From assembly GCF_031458255.1 (NCBI RefSeq), contig NZ_JAVDYC010000001.1, positions 2,365,001 to 2,429,000 on the forward strand: a stretch of 64,000 nucleotides of DNA. Direction: 5' to 3'. The DNA is from Catenuloplanes niger. Lineage in GTDB: Bacteria; Actinomycetota; Actinomycetes; Mycobacteriales; Micromonosporaceae. A model generated the notes under the pieces. It did not search any database and was not told where the DNA came from. It saw only the letters and a program-made list of their open reading frames with translations. The position numbers were made by a program, and so were the translations under genes. Positions 43,380 through 52,510 of the stretch are shown here, piece after piece; position 1 is the first letter of the stretch, and every line of letters starts with the position of its first letter.

Positions 43380-45503
43380 GTGACCGACGCCAATATCTTG
43401 CAGCAAGAGATCGCCCTCGAGCAGCGCCACGTGGACATCGTCTACGCCCGCCTGGCCCAGCTTCGCCAGGAGGCGGCCAAGGCCGAGAAGGCAGGCTACG
43501 GCCTGGCCCGGGTCGGCAACTTCGGCGCGCTCGTCGAGCGGGACGCGATGGTCTTCCACGCGGCCCGCCGGCGTCAGGCGCTGGACACCGAACACGAGGG
43601 CCTGGTCTTCGGCCGGCTCGACCTGAAGACCGGCCAGGTCTACCACGTGGGCCGGCTCGGCATCCGCGGCGAGGCCTCGGAGCTGCTGGTCATCGACTGG
43701 CGCGCCCCGGCCGCAGCCGCGTTCTACCAGGCCACCGCGAAGGATCCGCGGGACGTGGTCCGGCGCCGCATGATCCGCTCGACCGGTGAGCGGGTCACCG
43801 GCGTCGAGGACGACCTGCTCGATCCCGAGGCCGCGCCGGAGGACATGCACATCGTCGGCGACGGCGCGTTGCTGGCCAGCCTGGGCCGGGCGACCGGCAC
43901 CGGCATGAAGGACATCGTCGCCACCATCCAGCAGGAGCAGGACGAGGCGATCCGCGCGCCCTCCTCCGGCGTGACGATCGTGTCCGGCGGTCCCGGCACC
44001 GGCAAGACCGCGGTGGCGCTGCACCGCGCGGCGTACCTGCTCTACTCGGACCGCAACCGGTTCGCCGGCGGCGGCATCCTGGTGGTCGGCCCGTCCGGCG
44101 TGTTCGTCAACTACATCGCGACCGTGCTGCCGTCGCTCGGTGAGGACTCCGCCACGCTGCACTCGCTCGGCTCGCTGGTGCCGGGGATCAACGCGGTGCG
44201 GGTCGACCCGGCCGCGGTCGCCGCGATCAAGGGCTCGCTGCGCATGCGTACGGTGCTGGAGCGCGCCACCCGGGACGCGGTCCCGTTCGGCCCGGCCGAG
44301 CTGCGCCTGCTCTACCGCGGCACGCTGCTCCGGCTGACCGCGGAGGACCTGGACCGGGCGCGCGAGCGGGCGCTGCCCAAGGGCACCCGGCGCAACGAGT
44401 CGCGCCGGGCCGGGTTCGACAACATCTTCCAGGCGCTGTGGTCGCAGGCGCAGCGGCTGCGGGTGCCGACGCTCCCGGCCCGGCCCGAGTTCGAGGCCGA
44501 GCTCGCCGAGCGCGACGACTTCCGCGACTTCCTGCGCGCCTGGTGGCCGCGGTTGCGGCCGAGCACGGTGCTCGCCTGGCTGGCCGATCCGGAGCGGCTC
44601 CGCCGGTACGCGCACGGCATCCTGTCCAACGCCGAGATCCGGCTGCTCCGCGACGCGTTCGGCACCCTGTCCACGGACGGCCCGACGATCGCGGACGTGG
44701 CGCTGCTGGACGAGCTGGACGCGCTGCTCGGGCAGCCGCGCAAGCCGCAGCAGCGCAACCGCAACCCGTTCCACGCGGGCGGCGGCGTGCAGGAGGTCAG
44801 CACGTACGCGGACCGGCAGCAGGCCGCGCGGGCCGCCGCCACCGAGCGCCCGGAGGACTACCGGGACTACGCGCACGTGGTGGTGGACGAGGCGCAGGAC
44901 GTGTCGCCGATGCAGTGGCGCATGCTGGGCCGGCGCGCCTCGATCGCGTCCTGGACCATCGTCGGCGACCCGTTGCAGGCCGCCTGGACCGGCGACCCGG
45001 CCGAGCTGAGCCGCGCGCGTGACCAGGCGCTGGGCGGCAAGAAGCGGCACGAGTTCACGCTCAGCACCAACTACCGCAACTCGCGGGAGATCTTCGAGGT
45101 GGCCGCGGCCGTCATCCGCCGGGCGTTCCCCGGTGAGGCGCTGCCGACCGCGGTCCGGTCCACCGGCGTCGCCCCGATCGAGCGCGTCGTCACGCCGGAC
45201 GAGCTGCCGGGTGCGGTCCGCGACGCGGTCACCGAGCTGCTCGAGCAGGTCGAGGGCACGGTCGGCGTGATCACCCCGGTCCCCCGCCGCGCCGAGATGG
45301 CCGCCTGGGTCGCCGGGCTGGCCGACGACCGCGTCCAGGTGGTCACCAGCCTCCAGGCCAAGGGCATGGAGTACGACGGCGTCGTCCTGACCGAGCCGGA
45401 GGAGATCCGCACCGACTCCGAGTCCGGCGTCCGCACGCTCTACGTCGCGCTCTCCCGCGCCACCCAGCAACTGATCACGCTCGGCACCCGCCCGTACCAC
45501 TGA
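43380..45503 (+). CDS. HelD/HelR-type RNA polymerase recycling ATPase
   Basis: A 707-residue UvrD-like superfamily 1 ATPase from GTG 43380. The N-terminal about 60 residues are a charged coiled coil, ALEQRHVDIVYARLAQLRQE, which in HelD inserts into RNA polymerase. Walker A is SGGPGTGKTAVA, Walker B VVVDEAQD, and motif VI YVALSRATQQL. HelD-class proteins pull RNA polymerase off stalled complexes, and the HelR branch gives rifamycin resistance. Without alignment I cannot separate HelD from HelR. A 12-bp palindrome, TACCGGCCGGTA (43291-43302), lies about 80 bp upstream. I see no sequence that I would call a rifamycin-associated element. Confidence 0.88.
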   Translation: MTDANILQQEIALEQRHVDIVYARLAQLRQEAAKAEKAGYGLARVGNFGALVERDAMVFHAARRRQALDTEHEGLVFGRLDLKTGQVYHVGRLGIRGEASELLVIDWRAPAAAAFYQATAKDPRDVVRRRMIRSTGERVTGVEDDLLDPEAAPEDMHIVGDGALLASLGRATGTGMKDIVATIQQEQDEAIRAPSSGVTIVSGGPGTGKTAVALHRAAYLLYSDRNRFAGGGILVVGPSGVFVNYIATVLPSLGEDSATLHSLGSLVPGINAVRVDPAAVAAIKGSLRMRTVLERATRDAVPFGPAELRLLYRGTLLRLTAEDLDRARERALPKGTRRNESRRAGFDNIFQALWSQAQRLRVPTLPARPEFEAELAERDDFRDFLRAWWPRLRPSTVLAWLADPERLRRYAHGILSNAEIRLLRDAFGTLSTDGPTIADVALLDELDALLGQPRKPQQRNRNPFHAGGGVQEVSTYADRQQAARAAATERPEDYRDYAHVVVDEAQDVSPMQWRMLGRRASIASWTIVGDPLQAAWTGDPAELSRARDQALGGKKRHEFTLSTNYRNSREIFEVAAAVIRRAFPGEALPTAVRSTGVAPIERVVTPDELPGAVRDAVTELLEQVEGTVGVITPVPRRAEMAAWVAGLADDRVQVVTSLQAKGMEYDGVVLTEPEEIRTDSESGVRTLYVALSRATQQLITLGTRPYH

Positions 45504-45593
45504 GAACCTGGTCGACGGCGGATGTTCCCGCTTCCGGCCGCTCCGGTCCCGCTTGCTCGCCGCGGGCACCGGTCGTCGCCGGCGCTCCTCCCT

Positions 45594-45627
45594 GCGGGGT
45601 CCGTGGCCGCACAGACCACGGCCCCGC
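45594..45627. terminator. Hairpin between the HelD-type and MerR genes
   Basis: A G/C stem (45594-45606 with 45616-45627, one bulged base) with a 9-base loop, between two convergent genes. Probably a shared terminator. Confidence 0.6.
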
Positions 45628-45639
45628 GGGGCGGGCCGG

Positions 45640-45990
45640 TCAGTCGGCGGGGCCGCGCGGCGGCGGTACGGCGTTGCGCAGCTCGGTCAGCTGGCGGCGG
45701 ACGTCCGCGAGTTCGTCCTCGAGCCGGACGATGCGGACGGCGGCGGTGAGCGGAAGGCCCTCGTCGAGCAGTTCGCGGGCGCGGGCCGCCAGGTCGAGCT
45801 GATGCCGGGAGTAGCGGCGGTGCCCGCCGGCCGAGCGCTGCGGGCTGATCAGGCCGGCCTCGCCGAGTGCGCGCAGGAACGCGGGCGTGGTGCGGACCAG
45901 GTCGGCGGCCGTACCGATGGTGTAGGCGGGGTAGTGCTCGTCGTGGACGTGGCCGGGCCGGGTCACCGCTTCGAAGCCTTTCGCGCGCAT
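45640..45990 (-). CDS. MerR family transcriptional regulator
   Basis: A 116-residue MerR-type regulator from ATG 45990. The winged HTH is YTIGTAADLVRTTPAFLRALGE, followed by the wing motif GGHRRYSRHQL (residues about 54-64), diagnostic of MerR. A short coiled coil with LEDELADVRRQLTELR follows, without a cysteine-based metal loop, so it probably senses a non-metal signal or acts like HspR-class regulators. Upstream reading continues to 46137 but is Arg-rich and unlikely to be translated. Confidence 0.9.
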   Translation of the reverse strand: MRAKGFEAVTRPGHVHDEHYPAYTIGTAADLVRTTPAFLRALGEAGLISPQRSAGGHRRYSRHQLDLAARARELLDEGLPLTAAVRIVRLEDELADVRRQLTELRNAVPPPRGPAD

Positions 45991-46500
45991 CAGAAGGCCC
46001 CGGGACGCTAGGCGTCCCGGGGCCCGGGCAGACAGTTTCCTGATCGGTCGTCGTCCGCTCTCGGAACCAGGTCCACGATGACGAACGATGCCGCGCGAAA
46101 CAATCCGGCATGCCGGGTGATCTTCGTTGCGGCGCATTCCCGCGAGCGGGACCGGCCGCGACCCGGCGTCGGAAAACTACCCAAATCTCGTGAGCCGACC
46201 GAGGTCGGCAAAGGCAGTGCTCGTGGCGACCACCCCTTTGTCGGTTGGGGACGGGATTGCTTCAGAGACCTGAGATATGTCGTCGCCCTCCTTACCAACT
46301 CGGTGTCCGGAGCCGGATCGTGTGCCCGCCCTCGCCCTGCGGCGGAAGGACGGCGACTCGGCGCCTCTTGCCCGATCGTCATGCTCTCGGTCATCACGAG
46401 CGAGCTTTCTGGTTAAAGACTAGATCCGTCACAACCAAATATCTAGTCCCGACACAACAGATTTTTTAGTCCAACGATCAATAGTTTGGAAACCGGACCG
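45991..46500. other. Gene-free region, AT-rich at its right end
   Basis: No supported gene in 510 bp. The left 400 bp are GC-rich. The right 90 bp (about 46410-46495) are strikingly AT-rich for this genome and contain an 8-bp inverted repeat, GACTAGAT/ATCTAGTC (46418-46425 and 46441-46448, 15 bases apart). A repeated ACAACCA and ACAACAG pattern and a TTTTTT run at 46462-46467 follow. The orphan FtsX-type permease gene ends at 46501 on the minus strand, so the T-run reads away from that gene. Confidence 0.6.
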
Positions 46501-49035
46501 TCAGGCGTCGGTCAGCGCGGCAACCACGGACGCGCGGGCCGCACGGCGCGCCGGGAGCACGGCTGCCACCAGCGCGGCGCCGGACGCGACCGCGGCGAAG
46601 AGCGCGAGCCGGCCGACCGGCAGCACGGGCAGCCCGGTGCCGTACACGCTGATCAGGCCGAGGGACGCGGCCCACCCGGTGGCAGCGCCGAAGAGCACCC
46701 CGGCGAGCGCGCCGACCAGCGCCATCAGCGCCGCCTCACTCAGCAGCGTGGCGCGCAGCTGCCGGCGGGTCAGGCCGAGCGCGCGCAGCGTCGCGGATTC
46801 GCGGGTGCGCTCGAAGACGGAGAGCGACAGCGTGTTGCTGATCCCGAAGAGCGCGATCAGTACGGACATGCCGAGCAGCGCGGCGAAGATGGCCAGCAGC
46901 TCGTCCAGCGAGGCGGTCAGCGACTCGGCCGCGTCCGCCGCGCTCTCCACCTGCACCAGCGGGTATCCGGCCAGCGCGGCGTCGACGACCCGGCGGGCGT
47001 CCGCGACCGGCGTGCCGTCGGCCACGTCGATCAGCACGCGATTCGCGGCCCCGGCACCGTACGCCGCGGTGAACCCGTCCCAGGAGAGCATCACGGACGC
47101 GTCCAGCGGCGCGTCGTCGTACAGCGCGATGATCCTGACCTGCCCCGCGCGCGGCAGCGTGAGCCGATCGCCCAGCCCGGCGCCGAGCGTGGCCGCGTAG
47201 TCCCGTTGCACCGCGGCCGTCCCGGTGCCGAGCGCGCCGAGATCGCCCTCCTTGACCTCGGGCCGGACCGCGCCCGAGGTCGCCCACACCGCGGCGTCGC
47301 CGTAGAACCTCGGATCGGTCTCCCGCGAGGCCAGGCGCGCCGGTGCGACCGTCGCCAGCTCCGGGCGGGCGGCGAGCGCGTCGATCGCCGCCTGCGGCAC
47401 GCCGTCGGCCGCGGTGACCGGCCCGTCCGCGTTCACCCGCTTCGGCGCCAGCACGAAATCGACCGGGAAGTTCTCGGTCAGCTCCCTCCCGGCCTGGTCG
47501 CGCGCGGTGGCCAGGAGCACGCTGAACAGCGACATCAGCGTCACGCCGATCATCAGCGCGCTGGTGGTGGCCGCGACACGGCGCGGGTTCCGGTACGCGT
47601 TCAGCGTCGCCAGCCGCACCGGCACCCCGAATACCCGGGCCGGCAGCGCGCCGACCGCCCGGATCAGCCGGCCGATCACCAGCGGCGCGCCGGTGACCAA
47701 GCCGAGGAACACCAGCATCGCGCCGCCGAGCACCAGCGGCAGCCCGGCGAAGTCCAGCCCCAGACCACCCAGCGCGATCAGCAGGCCGAGCCCGGTCAGC
47801 ACCGCGAAGACCACCGTCCGGGACCGTCGCCCGGTCTCCCGGTGCTCGATCGTGCCCGCGTCGCGCAGCGCGGTCAGCGGCGGCACCCGGCTCGCCGCGA
47901 CCGCCGGCGCCAGCGCGCCGAGCAGCGTCAGCGCGGTGCCGAAGCCGACCGCGACCAGCACGGTCGGCCAGCGCAGCACCAGCGCGTGGTCCGGGATCGA
48001 GGTGGCCACCAGCTCGCGGGACAGCAGCAGGCCCTGGCCGACCACGAGACTGGCCAGCACGCCGCCGAGCGAGGCGAGCACGCCGAGCACGGACGCCTCG
48101 ATCAGCACCGAGCCGAGCACCTGACCGCGGGACGCGCCCACGCAGCGCAGCAGTGCCAGCTCTCGGCCGCGCTGCGCCGCGAGCATGGCGAACGTGTTGT
48201 AGATGACGAAGCCGGAGACGGTCAGCGCGACCAGGCCGAAGCCGATCAGCACGGACAGGAACCCGTCCACGTACTTGCCGGCCTCGACGGCCAGTTCCTC
48301 GGCCAGTTCGTCGCCGGTCATCGTCCAGCCGCCGGGGGCCGCGGCCTGGACGCGCGAGCGCAGTTCCGCCTGGCTCACGCCGGGCGCCGCCGTGGCCACG
48401 ATCTGCGTGTAGCGGTCCGTGTTCGTGATCCGGCGCAGGTCGGCATCGGTGAGCGCGCCGACGGACGAGCCGCCGAAGAGCTTGTTGACGCCCAGGTCGA
48501 GCACGCCCACCAGGGTGAACTCGACCGGCGCGCCGTCGCGGCCGACCAGCCGCACGGTGCCGCCGAGCGTGAAGCCCTGTTGCTGCACGGTCTGCTGCTC
48601 GACCGCGATCTCGCCGGCCCGCTCCGGCACCCGGCCGGCCGCCACGTCGAAGCGCGACAGGCCGGCGGACGTGGGCACGGAGATCCCGTAGCCGACGTGC
48701 CCGCTGGTGATCAGGAGCTTGCCGTCCGCGCCCAGCATGCCCATGTTCGCGATCACCCGGCCGTCCGCGTCGGCCACGCCGTCGACCGCGCGCACCCGGT
48801 CGAGCGCGCCGCGGTCGAGCAGGCTCCAGCCGGACTGGACCACCACGTCCACGTTCCGGGACGACTTCGCGAGGTCGTCATAGAACGCGGCGCGCGCGGT
48901 GTCGCCGTAGACCAGCGAGCCGGCGAGGAAGCTCACACCGACCACGATCGCGGCCGCGGTCATCAGCAGCCGGACGTAGTGCGCCCGCAGGCCGGCCAGC
49001 GCGACCCGGAGCAGCGGTTGATCAACTATGCGCAC
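46501..49035 (-). CDS. FtsX-type ABC transporter permease, orphan
   Basis: An 844-residue MacB/LolC-class permease with two FtsX domains. It opens with RIVDQPLLRVALAGLRAHYVR and a membrane helix (about residues 20-42). A large extracytoplasmic MacB_PCD-type domain follows, then three helices with AAQRGRELALLRCVGASRGQVLG (the R-x-x-E-x-x-x-L-R-x-x-G coupling motif). A second extracytoplasmic domain (about residues 495-715) precedes ERTRESATLRALGLTRRQLR and three more helices. No ATPase gene is adjacent, so it needs a partner encoded elsewhere. It probably exports or senses lipids or peptides. Confidence 0.9.
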   Translation of the reverse strand: MRIVDQPLLRVALAGLRAHYVRLLMTAAAIVVGVSFLAGSLVYGDTARAAFYDDLAKSSRNVDVVVQSGWSLLDRGALDRVRAVDGVADADGRVIANMGMLGADGKLLITSGHVGYGISVPTSAGLSRFDVAAGRVPERAGEIAVEQQTVQQQGFTLGGTVRLVGRDGAPVEFTLVGVLDLGVNKLFGGSSVGALTDADLRRITNTDRYTQIVATAAPGVSQAELRSRVQAAAPGGWTMTGDELAEELAVEAGKYVDGFLSVLIGFGLVALTVSGFVIYNTFAMLAAQRGRELALLRCVGASRGQVLGSVLIEASVLGVLASLGGVLASLVVGQGLLLSRELVATSIPDHALVLRWPTVLVAVGFGTALTLLGALAPAVAASRVPPLTALRDAGTIEHRETGRRSRTVVFAVLTGLGLLIALGGLGLDFAGLPLVLGGAMLVFLGLVTGAPLVIGRLIRAVGALPARVFGVPVRLATLNAYRNPRRVAATTSALMIGVTLMSLFSVLLATARDQAGRELTENFPVDFVLAPKRVNADGPVTAADGVPQAAIDALAARPELATVAPARLASRETDPRFYGDAAVWATSGAVRPEVKEGDLGALGTGTAAVQRDYAATLGAGLGDRLTLPRAGQVRIIALYDDAPLDASVMLSWDGFTAAYGAGAANRVLIDVADGTPVADARRVVDAALAGYPLVQVESAADAAESLTASLDELLAIFAALLGMSVLIALFGISNTLSLSVFERTRESATLRALGLTRRQLRATLLSEAALMALVGALAGVLFGAATGWAASLGLISVYGTGLPVLPVGRLALFAAVASGAALVAAVLPARRAARASVVAALTDA

Positions 49036-49150
49036 GGCGCCCAGTGTGTCTTCTCAACGTTGAACCGCCAAATGGCCGAACATCTGCGGGAACCACCCGG
49101 GAGCGGCATGATTCGGTACGGATCAGAGACGTCCATGGATGGAGTTGATC

Positions 49151-50074
49151 ATGCAACGCCGTACCGTTCTCGCACTCGCCGCCGCCGTCCCCGCGGCCGC
49201 GCTCGTCGCGCCCGGCACCGCCCTGGCCGGCGGACAGCGCTCGGTCACCACGATCGACCTGCCGGCCGGCTGGCAGCCCGAGGGCATCGCGATCGGCGAC
49301 CGCCCGATCGCCTACTTCGGCTCCCGGGTCGACGGGTCGCTCTACCGCGCCAGCCTGCGCACCGGCGCGGGTGAGGTCTTCAGCCAGGGGCCCGGCACGC
49401 CGTCGCTCGGCCTGAAGATCGACGACCGCGATCGGCTCTTCGTCTCCGGCGGCACCGGCGGCGACGCGCGCGTGGTCGATGCCCGGTCCGGCCGGGTGCT
49501 GCGGTCCTACCGCCTGGCCACCGGCACCGCGTTCGTCAACGACGTGGTGCTGACCGGCGACGGCGCGTGGTTCACCGACTCGTACAACCCGGTGCTGTAC
49601 CGGCTCACGTTCGGCCGGCACGGCAGCCTGCCGGCGGCCGCCACCTCACTGCCGCTGACCGGCATCCCGTTCACGCCCGGCGGCGTCAACGCCAACGGCA
49701 TCACACTCACGCCGGACCGCCGCGCGCTGCTCGTGGTGCACTCCCCCACCGGCGTGCTCTACCGGGTGAACACCCGGACCGGCGCCGCGGTCCCGGTCGA
49801 CCTGGGCGGCGAGACGCTGGTCAACGGCGACGGACTGCTGCTGGAGGGGCGCACGCTCTACGCGGTGCAGAACCGCCTCAACCAGGTCGCGGTGGTCCGG
49901 CTCGCCCGCGACGGCGCCACCGGGCGGGTGGTCACCCGGGTCACGGACCCGAGCTTCGACGTGCCGGCCACGGTCGCCTCGTACGGCGACCGGCTGTGGT
50001 TCCCGAACGCCCGCTTCACCACACCGCCGACGCCGGAGACCACCTACACCGCGGTCTCGATCCGGAAGCCGTAG
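49151..50074 (+). CDS. Secreted SMP-30/gluconolactonase-like beta-propeller protein
   Basis: A 307-residue secreted protein from ATG 49151, with GGAG 7 bases upstream. A signal peptide ends AGGQRS. The rest is a six-bladed beta-propeller, with WQPEGIAIGDRPIAYFGS, LVVHSPTGVLYRVNTRTG and NARFTTPPTPETTYTAV (in pieces). The usual metal-binding Glu and Asn positions have candidates in PEGIAI and NDVVLTGDGAWFTDS. Similar actinomycete proteins are often mislabelled superoxide dismutase. Substrate unknown. Confidence 0.85.
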   Translation: MQRRTVLALAAAVPAAALVAPGTALAGGQRSVTTIDLPAGWQPEGIAIGDRPIAYFGSRVDGSLYRASLRTGAGEVFSQGPGTPSLGLKIDDRDRLFVSGGTGGDARVVDARSGRVLRSYRLATGTAFVNDVVLTGDGAWFTDSYNPVLYRLTFGRHGSLPAAATSLPLTGIPFTPGGVNANGITLTPDRRALLVVHSPTGVLYRVNTRTGAAVPVDLGGETLVNGDGLLLEGRTLYAVQNRLNQVAVVRLARDGATGRVVTRVTDPSFDVPATVASYGDRLWFPNARFTTPPTPETTYTAVSIRKP

Positions 50075-50193
50075 TCGCTCGCCCCGATGGTGACCGAGGT
50101 GGCCGCCCCGTCCGTCCGGCGACGAGGCGGCCGCCCCACCACCGGCCGGATCGGCTGCCGGTACCGATTCCCAGTCCCATGTTTGCATACATA

Positions 50194-50213
50194 GCAATAC
50201 GAACATATATTGC
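50194..50213. promoter_or_regulatory. AT-rich dyad, probable metalloregulator site upstream of the CDF gene
   Basis: GCAATA and TATTGC arms (50194-50199 and 50208-50213) with CGAACATA between them, in an AT-rich island of about 35 bp (50180-50215). It resembles ArsR/SmtB-family sites, which carry A/T-rich dyads around GAACA. It lies 35-54 bp upstream of the CDF start. The identity of the regulator is inference. Confidence 0.5.
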
Positions 50214-50247
50214 GTACGTGAGCGCGGGACGACGGAAGGTGTAGCTC

Positions 50248-51159
50248 GTGGGAGCAGGACACGACCACGGACACTCGCTGGCCGAGGCCGGGCAGCGGCA
50301 TCGCGGCAGGCTCTGGGCCGCCGTCGCGCTGCTCGCCGGGTTCCTCCTGGTCGAGGCGGTCGCGGCGATCCTCAGCGGCTCGCTCGCGCTGCTGTCCGAC
50401 GCCGGGCACATGTTCACCGACGTGCTCGGGATCGGCATGGCGCTGGCCGCGATGACCGCGGCGGCCAAGGCAGGCGGCGGCGACCGGCACACGTTCGGGC
50501 TGTACCGGCTGGAGGTGCTGGCCGCGCTCGCGAACGCGCTGCTGCTCACCGGCGTGGCGGTCTACGTGCTGATCGAGGCCGCGCGCCGGCTCGGCGAGCC
50601 GCACGAGGTGGCCACCGGGCCGATGCTGATCGTGGCGATCGGCGGCCTGCTGGTCAACCTGGCCGCGTTCGCGCTGCTGCGGTCCGGCGCGAAGGAGAGC
50701 ATCAACGTGCGCGGCGCCTACCTCGAGGTGCTCGGCGACCTGTTCTCCTCGGTCGGCGTGATCGTGGCCGCGCTGATCATCTCTGCGACCGGCTGGTGGT
50801 ACGCGGACCCGCTGGTCGCGGTGGTGGTCGCGGTGCTGATCGTGCCACGCACCTGGAAGCTGGGCATGGCCGCGCTGCGCATCCTGGTCCAGGCCGCGCC
50901 CGCACACCTGGACGTGACCGCGGTCCGCACCCGGCTGGCCGAGGTGCCGGGCGTGTGCGACGTGCACGACCTGCACGTCTGGACGCTCACCTCGGGCATG
51001 GACGTGGCCAGCGCGCACCTGCGGCTGGAACCGGCCGCGGAGGCGACCGTGGTGCTGACCAGGGCGCGCGAGGCGCTGCACCACGACTTCCACATCGACC
51101 ACGCCACGCTCCAGCTGGAGCCGCAGACCCCGACGCCGTGCGGCCCCAGCTCGTGGTGA
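50248..51159 (+). CDS. Cation diffusion facilitator (Zn/Co/Cd efflux)
   Basis: A 303-residue CDF exporter from GTG 50248, beginning GAGHDHGHSL, the His-rich N-terminus of ZnT/CzcD-type proteins. Six membrane helices are visible. TM2 carries SDAGHMFTD with His54 and Asp58. In TM5 the normally His position of HxxxD is Glu160 in AYLEVLGDLFSS, keeping Asp164, so the transport site is H-D/E-D. A cytoplasmic domain with HDLHVWTLTSGMD and HHDFHIDHATLQLE follows. It exports divalent metals in exchange for protons. An AT-rich dyad lies upstream. Confidence 0.93.
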   Translation: MGAGHDHGHSLAEAGQRHRGRLWAAVALLAGFLLVEAVAAILSGSLALLSDAGHMFTDVLGIGMALAAMTAAAKAGGGDRHTFGLYRLEVLAALANALLLTGVAVYVLIEAARRLGEPHEVATGPMLIVAIGGLLVNLAAFALLRSGAKESINVRGAYLEVLGDLFSSVGVIVAALIISATGWWYADPLVAVVVAVLIVPRTWKLGMAALRILVQAAPAHLDVTAVRTRLAEVPGVCDVHDLHVWTLTSGMDVASAHLRLEPAAEATVVLTRAREALHHDFHIDHATLQLEPQTPTPCGPSSW

Positions 51160-51163
51160 GCGG

Positions 51164-52318
51164 TCAGCAACCGATCCGGGTGGCTCCGAGTGCCACGTCG
51201 TCGTACCAGAGCGTGTCGGCGCCGTCGCCGTAGCTCTCCCAGCCGAGCCGGAGGTCGGTCAACGCCGGCCGCCACGTCTTGACCAGCCACTGCCGGTCCA
51301 CGTCCGGCGTCGGCACGCCGTCCACCCGCAGACCGGTCACCGCCGCGCCGTCCACCCAGGTGGTCAGCGTGCCGGCGGCGCCGTCGACCTCGAACTCCAC
51401 GCAGGTCCAGACGTTCACCGGCAGCGGGCGGCTCAGCGCCACCCCGGCCGGGCTCTGCTCGGGCAGCGTGGCGTCGTCCGACTGCCGGTTCCACTGCAGC
51501 GCCGCGTTCTGGCCACCCATCCGCAGGTCCCCGCCGTCGTTCGTGTCACGCATGGCCAGGAACGTGACGTGCGCGGCCGGCAGCGGCGTGGTGTGCCGGA
51601 CGTAGAAGCGCCCGAACCGCGCACCCGGCGCCGCGGTCGTACGCACGAACACGTGGTTGCAGTACCCGGCCGCGCCGGCCACCCTGATCGACCGGGTGCC
51701 GCTGCGCGCGACGGACGTGTCCACGGTCGCGGCACCGGTGCCGGAGCAGTCCTGGGCGCTGACCGCCCACGCACCGGACGGCACGCCGCCCGCCTGCGAC
51801 TCGAAGTCGTCGCAGAGCACGGCGGTCCCGCACCCGGCGCCCGGCGTGGCCGGCGGAGTCGGCGAGGGTGACAGCGTCGGGGTCGGCGACGCCGGCGTGC
51901 CGCTGGGCGCGGGGTCGCCGTTGCAGGGGACGCCGTTGAGCGTGAAACCGGCCGGGGCCGCGTTGTCGGCCGCGAACGTGCCCTGCACGCCGAACTCGGC
52001 GGTGCCGGACGCCGGGATGCCGCCGTTCCAGCCCACGTTCACCGCGGTGACCGTGCGTCCGGACTGGGTGACCTGCGCGTTCCACGCGCTGGTGATCGTC
52101 GAGTCGCCCGGGTAGGTCCAGGTGACGGTCCAGCCGCTGACCGCGGTGGAGCCGGGCGAGACACGGACGGTCGCGGTGAACCCGCCGGTCCACTGGTTCG
52201 CGGCGTAGTCGACGCGGCAACCCTCGGCCGCGCCGGCCACCGTCGGGAGAGCCCATCCGGCCGTCACCGCGACCAGGGCCGCGGTGAGACCGACGAGAAG
52301 ATGACGTGCTGATGGCAA
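51164..52318 (-). CDS. Secreted protein with cellulose-binding domain (CBM2) and a C-terminal beta-sandwich
   Basis: A 384-residue secreted protein from TTG 52318, with GGAAGGA upstream. After a signal peptide (to about residue 31) comes a CBM2: CRVDYAANQWTGGFTATV, WTVTWTYP and VGWNGGIPASGTAEFGVQG, with Cys at both ends and the aromatic binding residues. A Pro/Thr/Ser linker (about 135-160) follows. The C-terminal domain (about 165-384) is a concanavalin-like beta-sandwich, with CDDFESQAGG, FGRFYVRHT and WYDDVALG, resembling family 7/14-type polysaccharide lyases or heparinase-like folds. It may cleave or bind plant or wall polysaccharides. Confidence 0.85.
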   Translation of the reverse strand: MPSARHLLVGLTAALVAVTAGWALPTVAGAAEGCRVDYAANQWTGGFTATVRVSPGSTAVSGWTVTWTYPGDSTITSAWNAQVTQSGRTVTAVNVGWNGGIPASGTAEFGVQGTFAADNAAPAGFTLNGVPCNGDPAPSGTPASPTPTLSPSPTPPATPGAGCGTAVLCDDFESQAGGVPSGAWAVSAQDCSGTGAATVDTSVARSGTRSIRVAGAAGYCNHVFVRTTAAPGARFGRFYVRHTTPLPAAHVTFLAMRDTNDGGDLRMGGQNAALQWNRQSDDATLPEQSPAGVALSRPLPVNVWTCVEFEVDGAAGTLTTWVDGAAVTGLRVDGVPTPDVDRQWLVKTWRPALTDLRLGWESYGDGADTLWYDDVALGATRIGC

Positions 52319-52510
52319 GGAAGGATCCTTCCGGAGCCGCCGCGGACACGGCGGAATGATCGGACGAGGACGGCTGCCCGGCTCCCAAATCCATCGACGT
52401 CGGTCATTCTATGCCGGGGTACCCCTAAGGGCCAGCCGGCGACGCCTGCGCCCGGCGCCGTACGGCGGGCATCGTCCGCGGGACGACGCGCACGGCCGCC
52501 GTACCCCGGG

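Noticed and set aside
45991-46400. Frames upstream of the MerR gene
   Set aside because: Arg-rich, no ribosome site, and the MerR start at 45990 is well placed.
46486-49374. 962-residue plus-strand frame opposite the FtsX-type permease
   Set aside because: It is antisense to a gene with intact membrane helices and coupling motifs. Composition (Arg, Gln, His, Gly) is that of a shadow frame.
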